Source: Hedera helix
Taxonomy: Eukaryota > Streptophyta > Magnoliopsida > Apiales > Araliaceae
Assembly: GCA_947179155.2 (NCBI GenBank)
Contig: OX359282.1
Coordinates: forward strand, 17,810,510-17,874,509
Length of the DNA stretch: 64,000 nucleotides
Direction: 5' to 3'
Below, in pieces: positions 36,091-47,522 of the stretch. Both the position numbers and the translations under genes were made by a program. Every line of letters begins with the position of its first letter. The stretch's first letter is position 1. Under the pieces are notes generated by a model. It worked only from the letters and a program-made list of their open reading frames with translations, was not told the origin of the DNA and did not search any database.

Positions 36091-37004
36091 GGGCCTAAAT
36101 TTAATAATGCTAAGGGCCATTTAATGGATCGGAGGTGGATTATTAAGTAGTACCCAATTTGATTTTATTTATTTTTTAGAAACAAACATGCTATTAAATT
36201 TCTATTAAATAGTCATATCCCATTAATAATCTTTGAGAACAAAGATAACCAAAGGAATTTATGGGTTTATTTTTATTTATTTATTTATTTCAATTTTGTT
36301 ATAGCCAACATTCATTACAAAGTGTATGTAAATTTTCTAAATTTACAGTATCTAATAATTATGTGTTAATCCACAATATTCTCATAAAAGAAAGAAGAAA
36401 GGCTGAGGTTAACAAATCTAATCAGATTAATGATAATCATCATGATTATTAAAAGGTTGATATTTATTACGCGATTTCCTGACCGAGTTTAATTTAAACT
36501 TCTAACCTCAATATTTTTCATTAATTTTAAGAAAAAAATTATGAGTTGCCTGTTGTCCTAAATATAAGAGCACCATTTCAAGATTTTTTTTATCAATTTT
36601 TTCAAAAGTTATTAATTAAACATCTGATCGCGTTAAATAAAAGAGATCAAGCAATTTAAGACATGTCTTAATCAAACTTGATTAATACTACAAATTTACA
36701 TTATTTAATTAAGTAATTTTAGGCATGGTTGACTAGAGTACTGTCTTATATAACATTTTTCCTAAATAAAAATTTTATATTAAGTCAATTTAATCAATTT
36801 TTTTTGATAATTTAATCATTTTTTTGATAAACTATGCATTCAAAAAAATTGTGCATAAAATGACATTATATATGTTGCGTAAGTATTTGGTAGACCTGTT
36901 TAATTATGAGGAGTATTAGTTGTCGTGATGAGCTTGTGGCAGATGCTATAATTAAATAGGACTATGAAATATTTATACATTATATACCATATTATTTTGG
37001 GTTT
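36091..37004. other. AT-rich DNA without recognised features
   Basis: About 0.9 kb between the element 1 remnant and the MULE end. It is AT-rich, with no ORF, RNA gene or repeat structure that I can name. Confidence 0.6.
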
Positions 37005-37399
37005 TTTACAATAATATACAATAATTAATAATAAATTATAAGATTAGTGCACAAATAAAATAATTACAAAAAGAGTGTAACAGAGGAAAATTAATTCCAT
37101 CACATATATTTAAAAACTGAAAAACAAGGACATACTAGTTGGCAGTTACCATTATTTTGCAACCCATACAAAGTGATCAAACTTAGCAAATCACTCCATA
37201 ATTGTAGCAACTTGGTATCGAGTGCTCTGAAAATCGGAAGAATAATCAAGGTAAACAAATCACTCCATTGTTGATAAGGAACGAAATCAGATGTCGTAAT
37301 GTCTTGTCTCCAGTTTCCTAGTCCCTCCATTCTCAATACGGATTGCAAGCTGTGTTGATGCAGTTAATGCTCGAATAAGGATCCGTATATTTCTTTTTT

Positions 37400-38556
37400 T
37401 CCCTATTTTGTTAATTTAATTTGTCTTCTATTTCGATTTTCAATGTTTGGTTGCCTAGATCTGCATTAAGATTAAATGGTCCCCAATTCATAATACGCAT
37501 TCGTTTGGTTATAAACAGAATGCAAACAATTTGTTTCAATTTCTTTGGTTAAATTTGTTTAATCTGGTTACCTTCATATAAAATCATGATTATAATAATT
37601 ACTAACTAATATTAACAATTAGAAAATAACGAAAAATAATATGGTTACCTTCGTATAAGTGTTTGGTTACCTAGGTGTACTTTTTCAGTATTAAATTGGT
37701 CACCACATCATGAGACGCAGTGATATGATTATGAGCGTAATGCACACAATGTGTTTCAGTATAATGGTAACCAATTGTATACAGTTTGGTTATTGTCAAA
37801 TAAGTATTTGGTTACTTTAGTTTACTTGTTTAGTATTTAAATTGTCCCCAGTTCATGTTTGTATACAGTTTGGTTACTGACAAATAAGTATTTGGTTACT
37901 TTAGTTTACTTGTTTAGTATTTAAATTGTCCCCAGTTCATGTTTCATATTTGATTTGATTATCAGCCAAATCAAAGCAATGTGTTTCATATTTGTGGTTA
38001 CCAATTAGCTATATTTTTGTTGCCACATAATGTTGATATGGTTACCATTCACAGTAGCGTATGTTTGGTTTTGCTTCAATTTTTTTTATTTTTTTTTTAC
38101 ACATATTTTGGTTACTGTCATATAAGTATCTGGGTACTTAGTTTTATTTATTTAGTATTTAAATTGTCCACAGGTCATGATACACCTTGATTTGATTATA
38201 AGCTGAATGCAAATAATGTGGTTCATATTAATGATTACCAATTAGCTATATTTTAATTACCACATACTATTGATATGCTAACCATTCACAGTAGTGTGTT
38301 TTATGTACTGCTGTAATTTATTTATTTTTATAACATATGTTTTGGTTACTGTCGTATAAGTATTTGGTTACTTATGTTAACTTGTTACGTATTTAAATGG
38401 TCTACATGTCAGGATACACATTGATTTGATTATAAGCTTAATGCATACACTGTGTTTCATTTTTATGGCTACCAATTAGCTATATTTTGGTTACTATATA
38501 TTACTGATTTGGTTACCATTCACAGTAACGTGTTTTTTAAATTAATTCAGTTACCA
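37400..38556 (+). repeat. GGTTACC motif array upstream of the transposase
   Basis: At least seven exact GGTTACC/GGTAACC sites, with many one-base variants such as GGTTACT. They lie in a longer imperfect tandem unit of about 235 bp whose copies start near 37753, 37982, 38220 and 38452 (shared text GTTACCAATTAGCTATATT then ACCATTCACAGTA). A further near-perfect duplication of about 84 bp lies at 37777-37944. No coding frame. Confidence 0.85.
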
Positions 38557-40710
38557 TACAATGGAGATGATTCTAGTTGTACTTTATTTCAACGGAACGT
38601 GGTCTGATAGTAACCAATACAATAATTTTGAAGTTACCGGCCTAATAGTCCCATCAACCTGTTCATTCTCAGAAATGAACAACTTGGTATGCAGTTCAAT
38701 AATGGTAGACACCCACACAACAAAATTGTCATTTAAATTTCAGATGAAAAACGATATTCCCCCAATCTGTATCTCAAATGAAGCAACCTTCAGATTCTAT
38801 ATGGAAGTGAGTAGAAAATCAGATGAACAAGGAAAGTATCCCCTAATTATAGAGGAGATATACAGCAATGAAGGCAATACAATCTTACAAAACTTAAGAA
38901 ATGTAGAAGAAAATGTAAGGCCAATCGGTTCAACACAATGGAATTCAGATCTTATACCACTGGCAACACAAGATTACCACATAAGAACACAATATGCTGA
39001 GCAGCTTGCCATTGAAGCTATTGATTAAGAAAAAGACAGACAACAAGACAGAGCATACACAGAAGAACAACATGACGATGTCATATTAAATCCGAATGAG
39101 TATGAAGTCAAAGTACATCAAACTTACAAAGACAAAAAAATCCTAACACAAGCAATAAGACTGTATTCAATCAGGCAACAACGACAACACAAGGTTCAAA
39201 GAGCAAGTGGTAGAGACTTTGTGCTAGTATGCATAGAGGATGAAAAGTGCCAATGGAAGTTGAGAGCATCAAAGTTTCGAAAAACCAATATGTTTAAGGT
39301 GAGAGAATTCAATAATATCCACACTTGTTCATCGGACATAATGCTGGAAGATCACAGACAAGAAAATAGTGAGTTGGTTAGTGAATGCATAATGCCTATT
39401 AACAAATCTGAAGAAAATACAAATCTGAAGAAAATATACACACCAACAGATATTGTGGAGGAGATGATGACAGAGTATAGTGTGTCTATCTCTTACCAAA
39501 AAGCATGGAGATCAAAGCAAAAGGCATTGGAAAAAGTAAGAGGAAATCCACACTATTACTCGTTGATCCCTTCATGGTTGCACATGTTGAAGAAAACAAA
39601 TCCAGATAACGGTTGCAAATTGTCCTTAAAGTTCTAATAAATAATTGGTAACCAAATTTACTGATACTGGTTACTTGTGAATGAATGTTTGGCTACCAAC
39701 TGGATTACAAAAAAAATAAAATACTAGACAATGGTTTTTTATCAGTAGTCAATATATACATAAAAGGTTACTCTTAAATGGCATTCTGGATATCATACGC
39801 ACCATATGGAAATATTAAATGCTAATTAATTGGCTACCAGTAACTATACAAATTGTTACCCTAATCTATAAGTGTAAATAACATCTACTCTATACATTTA
39901 TATTGACATTACTAAAATTTCATATCAGGTACAATCACAGCCCTGTAATTGGAAACAAATGGATGTTTCAAATATCTATTCTTTGCAATAGGAGCCTCCA
40001 TTGAAGCATGGCATCATTATTTTTCAATCATTGTAATTGATGGCACATTCATACAATCAATATACGAGGGGACACTTCTCATAGCAAGCACCCAGGACGT
40101 AAACAGAAATATTGTTCCAATTGCTTTTGCAGTGGTTGACAGTGAAAATGAACTATCTTGGAGATGGTTTTTTGTCAATTTGAGAAAAGTTTGTGGAGTA
40201 AGAGAAAGACAATGCATTGTTTCAGATAGACATGAGGCCATTATACAGGGACTTAACTTTGTGTTCCCCGAAGTCATGCATGGTTCATGTACATATCATG
40301 TTTTGAAAAATATAAAAAACAAATTTAAAAAGAAAGGAGAAGAAGTCAAAAAAGCATACAACGGGGCTTATAAAGCATATACTATTGAAGAATTCAACAG
40401 ACACATGGTTGTACTTGATGCAATTGATAATCGAATAAGGACATATTTGGAGGAAGAGGTTAAGTTAGAGAAATGCACAAGACTCCATGACACTTTAAGC
40501 AGGTACTCAACCATGACTTCAAATGCAACCGAATATATTAATAATGCAATCAGGGAACCTCCAGTTACAACAATGGTTGAATGCCTCCGTTGTATGGTTC
40601 AAAGATGGTATTTCACAAACCAATAAGCAGTTATATCAACATTCACTACGCTTTCCACAACAGCTGAGAGAACACTGCAATCTAATATCATTGAGTTAAA
40701 GAAACTTAAG

Positions 40711-40912
40711 GTCAGTAATGCACCTCTTAAATTATTAAATGCAAGTATATCATAAGTTACATTTGCATTTTATGGAAACCTCACCAGTCAAATTACTTGT
40801 TATATGTATATGCTGAAAAAGTAACTTGCAATTGAAATTTTCCTTCAATTATTTAGAATTAAAGAAAAAAAATGAATATACATACTAACTACATCCTTAA
40901 ATTGTGTGCTAG
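40711..40912 (+). other. Intron in the MULE transposase
   Basis: 202 nt with donor GTCAGT and acceptor GTGCTAG. Both borders are in phase 0, so ELKKLK joins VETSNL. Inferred from the reading frame only. Confidence 0.6.
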
Positions 40913-40938
40913 GTTGAGACATCAAACTTAGTGATTTT

Positions 40939-42649
40939 TGTTGAACATTGCATGTTTAATTTGATGATAAGAATTAAGTTGATGAATGTAATCAATAGCA
41001 GGATTGTAAAGTCCTTTGATGGCATATAATGTACAAGGACTTAGTTAGATAAGATTAAAGTTGTTAGGTTGATCTTTTGAATATGAATGTATTGAGTTGT
41101 GAAGTCATTTGATTGTTTATGATGTATAAAGACTTAGTTAGAAAAGATCAAATCTGTTAGTTAGATCTTATGTTATATATGTTCAGTCAAACTGATCATA
41201 GAATAGACTCTATGACTCCAAGCAAAGAAGACTCAACGATTCAGTCTGTTCGTAAAGTGGACTCTACGACTTCGCACAAAGAAGACTCAACGAATTGGTA
41301 TGCTCATAGAGTGGACTCTACGACTTCACTCAAAGAAGACTGGACGACTAAGACCGCTCGTAGAATGGACTCTATGATCCAATTCCAAGAAAACTCTACG
41401 GCCAAGGAAGAAGCCCAAGCGTAGAACGGACTCTACAACCAACAGAGTAGACGTAAAGTAAAACTCTACTTCATTGAGGAAAATTGTCTTATCACTGAGA
41501 AGCCACTAAAGCAAGGGCAATCGTAGAGTTAAGTAAAAGCAAGAGACCTTTTGAGCAACACTACAATCTAAACCTAAATCATCGTTTGACTCTTCTCCTG
41601 TACTAAAACAGAAGCAATTTTGTTGAAAAGAACAATCCGCATCGATGTGACAGAAGAGCTTCTGCCAAAAGCTCAAAGTCAGAAATATCAAGGGACTGAC
41701 CCAAGCGCACTATGCAACAGAAAGAAGACTTTCAAGGCAGTAAAGTCAGATGATTGTGTCCTATCAATCCTATAGTGTGGAAGGACCAAACGACTCTATA
41801 AAAGTTGGTAGAAACTTACGACTGACATGTATGTCCCCAAGAAAAAAGGAAAACACCTTCCATGGACTAAAATAGCATATCACTTAATACCTCATCAGAG
41901 CATTAATGAGCTAAATGAATATAATATTTAACAGCTCTACATTGTGAGGTAACGGGCAGAAACTGAAGCTAAGGGCAGACATTCCAACGGGAAGAAAACA
42001 GAAGCTCTCATATAAAGTGCCCAGATTTGAAAAAGAAAATAGGGTTTTACACAAGAAAGAAAGAAATACGCAAGAGTTCAAAAAGATCAAACCGAAAAGA
42101 ATCTTGCATCGCTACTGAGTTCTTCATAAACTTATGCTAAATGCAACTCAGTAGCACACCCAAATCTACACTAGTCGAGAAGTGTTCTTAGTGAACTAGA
42201 GTATCTAAGTCTGTTAGACTTATAGTGTTCTTAGTGAACTAGAGTATCTAAGTCTGTTAGACTTATAGATTTCTTAGTGAACTAGAGTTCCAAGACTGCT
42301 GATCTTGAAGGAATCTTAGTGATTCATAAATTGTAAAAGTATCCTTAATGGATTTGCTACTTGAAGAGCAGATCAGTGGAATAGGAGTCTTGTGAACTTT
42401 GAACCACTTAAAACCTGTTGTCTTTCATCTTGTGTCTTTTAACTGCTATATTTGCTATATAATTGTTTGTTGAATTATTACTTTAACAAATCAAGAAGGG
42501 GTAACTAAATCATATTCCGCTGTGCTAAACAAATTGATTAAGAATTCATTATCTCCTAAAAATAAAGCAAGAAAAAGAAAAAGTTTTAAAGAATCTATTC
42601 AACCCCCCCCCCCCCCTCTAGATATCTTTCGTGTCATTGGGAACTAACA
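40939..42649 (+). mobile_element. Copia-type solo LTR inside a transposase exon
   Basis: 1,711 bp with inverted ends TGTT/AACA and a perfect ATTTT target duplication (40934-40938 and 42650-42654). The pyrimidine-rich end (TTCAACCCCC...TCTAG) is typical of SIRE/Maximus-like copia LTRs, which suggests plus orientation. Removing the LTR and one ATTTT restores an open transposase frame. A run of about five imperfect 'actctacgactt...caaagaagactcaacga' units lies at 41195-41400. A second element (GTGTTCTTAGTGAACTAGAG) is tandemly repeated near 42183-42290. Confidence 0.88.
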
Positions 42650-43084
42650 ATTTTTACTGTTTATGATGTCACCAAACACTTTGTTGTGGACATGGAACAA
42701 AGGACATGCACATGTCATAAATTTCAGTACCACGAGATGCCTTGTCCACACGCTGCTACTGTTATCAACAGAAGAAAATTGAGCTGTTATGAATTTTACT
42801 TGAAAAACTACTCAAAAAAAAACTTTGGTAAACACGTATTCCACTTCCATCCTGCCATTTGATGACAAAAAGAATTGGGATGTGCCAGAAGACATAAAAA
42901 ACATGTGTAAAACCACCAAATACAAGAAGACCAGCGGGAAGACCAAAAATAGGGAGGTACAAGCATGCATCTGAAAACAAAATTCAAAACAAGTGCAGCA
43001 GATGCCAAGAAAAAGGACATAACAAGAAAACATGCAGAAATTCACCAATTTTACGATCAAAGAATGTTTGATATAGTACATCAA

Positions 43085-43650
43085 CAGAATAAAAGTTTCT
43101 GTTAAAAACAGCTTTTGGTTACTGTGAGTAACTAATTAACAGTCTCATGGTAACTTTTTAATTGATGTTAGGTAACCAATATTGCTGTACACAATATTGA
43201 ATAAAAAAATTATAAATTTCATTTTCAATTGTGCGTGTTTATCAGTAGCATTCATTTTTGTAACCAACTATGGATGCATTAATATTGCAACTGTCTTCGG
43301 CAGGTAACTGCTACGATATTTCTAAATTGGTTACCTTCATATAAGTGTTTGGTTACCTAGGTGTACTTGTTCAGTATTTAATTTGTAACTAAAGCATTAG
43401 ACGTAACGATTTGAGTATGAGCTGAAAACAGACAATGTGTTACATAAGAATGGTTACCAATTGCATATATATGGGTTACTGTCATATAGGTATTTGGTTA
43501 CTTATGTTTACTTGTTAAATATTTAAATGGTTACCAATTAGCTATATTTTGGTTACCAATTATATATATTTTGTCATATTATAATGGTTACCAATTAGAT
43601 ATATTTTGGTTACTTATGTTTACTATAAAAATGCATAATTAATTAATATA
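43085..43650 (+). repeat. GGTTACC motif array downstream of the transposase
   Basis: At least six exact GGTTACC sites (about 43329-43600) and one GGTAACC, in the same sentence-like units found upstream of the gene (CTTCATATAAGTGTTTGG, GTTACCAATTAGCTATATT). The motif arrays therefore flank the transposase on both sides. Confidence 0.85.
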
Positions 43651-44348
43651 TGGTAACTGAAAAACCACCAGAAAACCACAACCCATTATACTATTCCACC
43701 AACCACATAAACCACAAAATTAAGTACATTTGATTGGATATTGAAAACATACAATAAAAGTGACCAGTACCATACCAGTCAACCACACAACAGGTCAGAA
43801 ACAAACAAACATCAATATAATTTATTCAAAATTACGAAATTTATATTACATTATACAATATTTATTACAATTTTATTCCAATATTACAATCAAGTGGTAA
43901 TACATAAACTGTAATTTTACAACGTCAAATATGATCAGCCCTGTACAATTACAATATTATTCCACAATATAGTAGTGGACATGAAGCTGTCCTAACGTCT
44001 GAAATTGCAATTCCAAAAAACTCCAACTGGACTTGTATCCTGTTAAAAAGAGCATTCAACTCCCCAAATGCAGCTAGTCGATAAAGCTTCTTCTCAGGTC
44101 CTTTGAAAAATTCCATACTGAAGAAAATAAATTGAAAGTGCACATTTGGTCACCTCTAAATAAAATAGTCCAAAAAACACCATAACAAAATCAATAACAC
44201 CATATTGTCAAACCATTAGTAGTAGAATCAAATACGTAATTACATTAACATATGAATTCACTAAGCAATAACAAGTTAGTAACCATACCAAAAATTTATG
44301 AATTTCCAAATAAAACCACGTTAAAAAAAATTATATACAACCAAACCA
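43651..44348. other. AT-rich spacer between convergent MULE genes
   Basis: Follows the motif array and precedes the end of the minus-strand Ulp1-like gene. A 64-codon minus-strand frame at 43949-44143 has no recognised domain; it could be an extra terminal exon or 3' UTR. Confidence 0.45.
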
Positions 44349-44960
44349 CTATTCTGGAACAAATCTGCCTGAATATTCTCTATCAGAATCATATCCCTCT
44401 AGTTGCTTGTTCCTAGCATTCATGAATAAGTTTACAGATAATTTCTTCCTGTATTGGATGATGGGAAATGGTTTAGGAATTTCATCAAACTTTTGATGAA
44501 GAAAATGTTCAGCAAAACAAACCATGAACATACCACAATCACTGCAAAAACAAACATAACATAAAACAAATCAAACCAAATATCATACTAGGTTGAATAC
44601 TGTTAGAAATGAAAAAATAGAAACCTTACCCCTTAATTTGTTCAGGCACCCCTTCTGCAAACTCGAGTTCAATTAAATCCTGGTCCCCCTTGTGAAGATA
44701 TGGTTCACTATCAAAATCAATATCTGACCTACCCTTCCAAAACCCACACTTAGACAATATTATGGGTATAATGAAAATGTAAGCTTCACAAACATCCATT
44801 ATGTTTGTTCACATTACTGTCTTGGTAGGTCGTAAAGAATTGTAAACTACTAGAGCTCTACGATGCACATCAAAGATCAATAAAAATCAATGATCTGGAG
44901 CTGTCATGTGAATAGGAAACATAATAAAGTCAACATCAATCAACGGTGTGTTTATATCCA
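44349..44960 (-). pseudogene. Ulp1-like (C48) protease, catalytic C-terminal exons
   Basis: Reading down the minus strand, one exon has VDFIMFPIHMTAPDH, a TGA at 44887-44889, then FLLIFDVHRRALVVYNSL. This matches the His and Asp region of Ulp1 proteases, where His is normally followed by Trp, so TGG has become TGA. A second exon reads YLHKGDQDLIELEF up to about 44633. After an intron, the last exon (from 44541) opens DCGMFMVCFAEHFLH with the catalytic Cys codon at 44535-44537, and ends at 44349. Such enzymes remove SUMO-like tags from proteins; whether transposon-borne copies do so is unclear. The catalytic triad is still visible but the frame is broken. Confidence 0.82.
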
Positions 44961-45026
44961 TCAAATATTCGCGAATGTATTGAGCGACATCACCGTCTCC
45001 CGACAGTAGAGTGGTATCTGAATTTT

Positions 45027-47310
45027 TTAGACAATATTAACCATATAAAGCAAACAACTAGACATCAAACCAATAATCTGTAGTAGTGACCCTGATCTTA
45101 ATATTGCCAGAGTGTCTAGCCAATTTCCTGAAGTAGTAGAAAGCAATGTTGATATACTGGACCAACAAACAAACATAAATCCGTAAGCTATAATATATAA
45201 CTTTCTGATACAGGTAACAAATATTATCCAACCTAGTGAGCAACACACATATATAAGGTAACCAAAAATAATTTAGTGCAATATCAGACTGTCTAGCCAA
45301 TTTCCTAAAGTAGTACAAGAAAATTTTGATATGCTAGACAAACAAACAAACAAAAATCTGAAAGCTATAAAATACAATTTTCTTATACAGGTGATAGGGT
45401 TAAATTATACGATATTTTTATTCCCTAATACTTAGTTTTTATATTTATTGTGTGCTTAAATGTTTAATTATTTAGCTTATTTTGGTTTTAATAGGTTTTA
45501 TAGGATTTTAGTTAATTTATGTTAATTTAGGTAATTTTATAGTATTTTTATATTTCTTTTTATTTATGTGTTTTTATTTATTTTTAGTGTTATAGGTGTT
45601 TTATTTATTATTATGTATTTTTAGGATTTTTAGTATTTTTATATTATTTTTTTTTTAAATAATTTATATTTATTTTTGTAGGAAAAATAAAGCTTGGATG
45701 GCAATTTAGTAATTTCTGCAACAGCTGATGGCATTTTCTGTAATTTGTGTAGGAACAAAGCGTCCGTACCATGCATGCAAAGGGGTGGTTAACATGGTAA
45801 ACAAGATACGGTGGCGTTTTGGCTTAAGCGGCAACAACAAATTCCGTGTCATGCACGCGTTAAGGTGGCTAGCAGCATAAACGGAACGACGTCGTTTTTA
45901 GCTCGAAACGACCATGCGCAATGCGCGAATGGCGGCTGGCATGGGCACTGTAGCAATTGACGTGTTTGTTTGCGCGAAAATTGGCCAAAACGGAATTATT
46001 CGCGAATTTTTGCTACTTTTTTATTCCAAATTGGATTTTAATTCCAATTAAGGTTAGGATAATAATTATTTTATTTTTCTTTTATTTATTTTTTGTATTT
46101 TAAATCCTATTAGGGTTTGGAAAGTATACTTCCTACTAGGGTTATGAGGATTTTGGAGCCTATAAATAGAGGGCTTGACACACAATGTAAGATACAACTT
46201 TTCTAATAAGAAAAATTATCTCTTCTATTCTTTGGTGTTCTCTATAATTATGAGTAGCTAAATTATTTTTCTTGGTTTAAGTGATTGAAGCCATCAAGAT
46301 TTACACACTGTGAGATCTAATTTATTTTAATTGTTCAATTTATATTTTGAGTATTGAATATTTTTCTGTGTTTAATTTTATGATTAATTCGTTTAATTGC
46401 TATGATGCATACTAGTTTATTATTCGTTGAAATCTACTGCTAAATTAAATATCAAATCCGTAATTGTTTGGTCACTTTAATTTGCGAAGCAACTAAGATT
46501 AATAATTATTTTTCATATCAAAAGACTGTTATATCTTAGGAAAAATATTCATCTAAATTAAATGCAGACGCTTGGATTGTGTTGTTTAGTTCAACGATCT
46601 CTCTATTTCTTTATGCTGCTACTAGGTTAAATCTTTAGCGTTTGTCTGAGATTATTTAATAGTAAGGGTTATTTAGATCGCTTGTTTCTGCTTAACTAAA
46701 ATTAAGGAGAGATAGGAAAATTATTTGAATTGGAGTAATTATTCCACGTTGAATATTTAAAATATGAATTAAGTTATTCTTGCATCAATGATCAGTTGTA
46801 AATTCTTAATGGTGGATGTTGACTTAAACCAAGGCTTTTTCTTCTTATTTATTTCTTGCATATTTATTTTAGTTAGTTATATATAAATTATTTAAACCCC
46901 CCCCCCCCCCCCCCCCCAATTTTTGTTTGCGAAAACATAAAATTAAATAATCATTCTCTATGAGATCGACTCTTACTTGCACTACTCCATTAATATTTTT
47001 TCTAAAGTAAGATTTTATTTTTGGGTGCTTACGACATCACACCAACAGGTAACCAATATTGTCTAATTTAGTGACCAAATCACATATATAAGGTAACCAA
47101 ATATAATTTAATGAAATATCAGACTATGTAGCCAATTTCCTAAAGTAGTACAAGGAAATGTTGATACGCTAGACCAATAAAAAAAAAAGATAAAATCAAT
47201 AAAATCAATAAAATAAAAATTTCTGATATAGGTAACCAATATTGTCTAAAATAGTAACCAAAACACATATATAAGGTAACCAAATATAATTTAATGCAAT
47301 ATCAAATAAG
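45027..47310 (-). repeat. Triplicated intron-exon segment of the Ulp1-like gene
   Basis: A unit of roughly 200 bp occurs three times: about 45060-45280, 45285-47100 (split by a solo LTR) and 47100-47310. Each has the text GCCAATTTCCT(A/G)AAGTAGTA and one or two GGTAACC sites. On the minus strand each unit encodes a version of FYYFRKLARHSGN, the piece expected directly after the GQWLDHD exon. Repeated exon copies suggest local tandem duplication after or while the gene decayed. Confidence 0.7.
45392..47044 (+). mobile_element. Gypsy-type solo LTR in the Ulp1-like gene
   Basis: 1,653 bp starting TGATAGGG and ending CACACCA, with a perfect ACAGG target duplication (45387-45391 and 47045-47049). 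The first 300 bases, AT-rich with TTTATTTTTAG-type phrases, and the CACCA end match the family of the nested element at 1690-6905, in the opposite orientation. A 21-base C run lies at 46897-46917. Confidence 0.85.
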
Positions 47311-47371
47311 TAAATCACTTTATACAAACAAAGAAATGAAATGAAGGGTAACACAACAGAGTTTCACAAAT

Positions 47372-47455
47372 CAAGATACTTACATCATGGTCAAGCCACT
47401 GTCCAGGAGTCTTTAAATTGTAGAACCACATTTTAGAATATATTATAACAGACCC
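47372..47455 (-). pseudogene. Ulp1-like gene exon encoding the substrate-side GQWLDHD block
   Basis: The minus strand reads SKMWFYNLKTPGQWLDHD followed by a GTAAGT donor. 'W-L-...GQWLDD.HI' is a standard block upstream of the catalytic region in DUF1985/Ulp1 proteins. Upstream on the minus strand the frame continues about 20 codons towards the composite element inserted at 47523. Confidence 0.75.
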
Positions 47456-47522
47456 AAAACTGAATGTTGGTTCTATCTTATCATGATGTCCAGAGAATTT
47501 TTCAGTAATTCAATATAAAAGA

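Larger units (their letters stand above)
38561..43071 (+). pseudogene. MuDR-type MULE transposase, interrupted
   Basis: Exon 1 (38561-about 39636) starts MEMILVVLYFNGTW and holds the MuDR DNA-binding block (CIEDEKCQWKLRASKF) despite an in-frame TAA at 39026-39028. Exon 2 (from about 39930 to 40710) holds the DDE core: SIIVIDGTFIQSIYEGTLL, VVDSENELSWRWF, IVSDRHEAI and CTYHVLKN, with stops at 39946-39948 and 40624-40626. A GT-AG intron follows (40711-40912). The next exon, VETSNLVIF then TVYDVTKHF, is split by a solo LTR. It carries the SWIM finger (CTCHKFQYHEMPCPHA) and, after frameshifts, a zinc knuckle (CSRCQEKGHNKKTC). The enzyme would cut and move the element from its ends. Four or more lesions make it non-functional. 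Confidence 0.92.
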
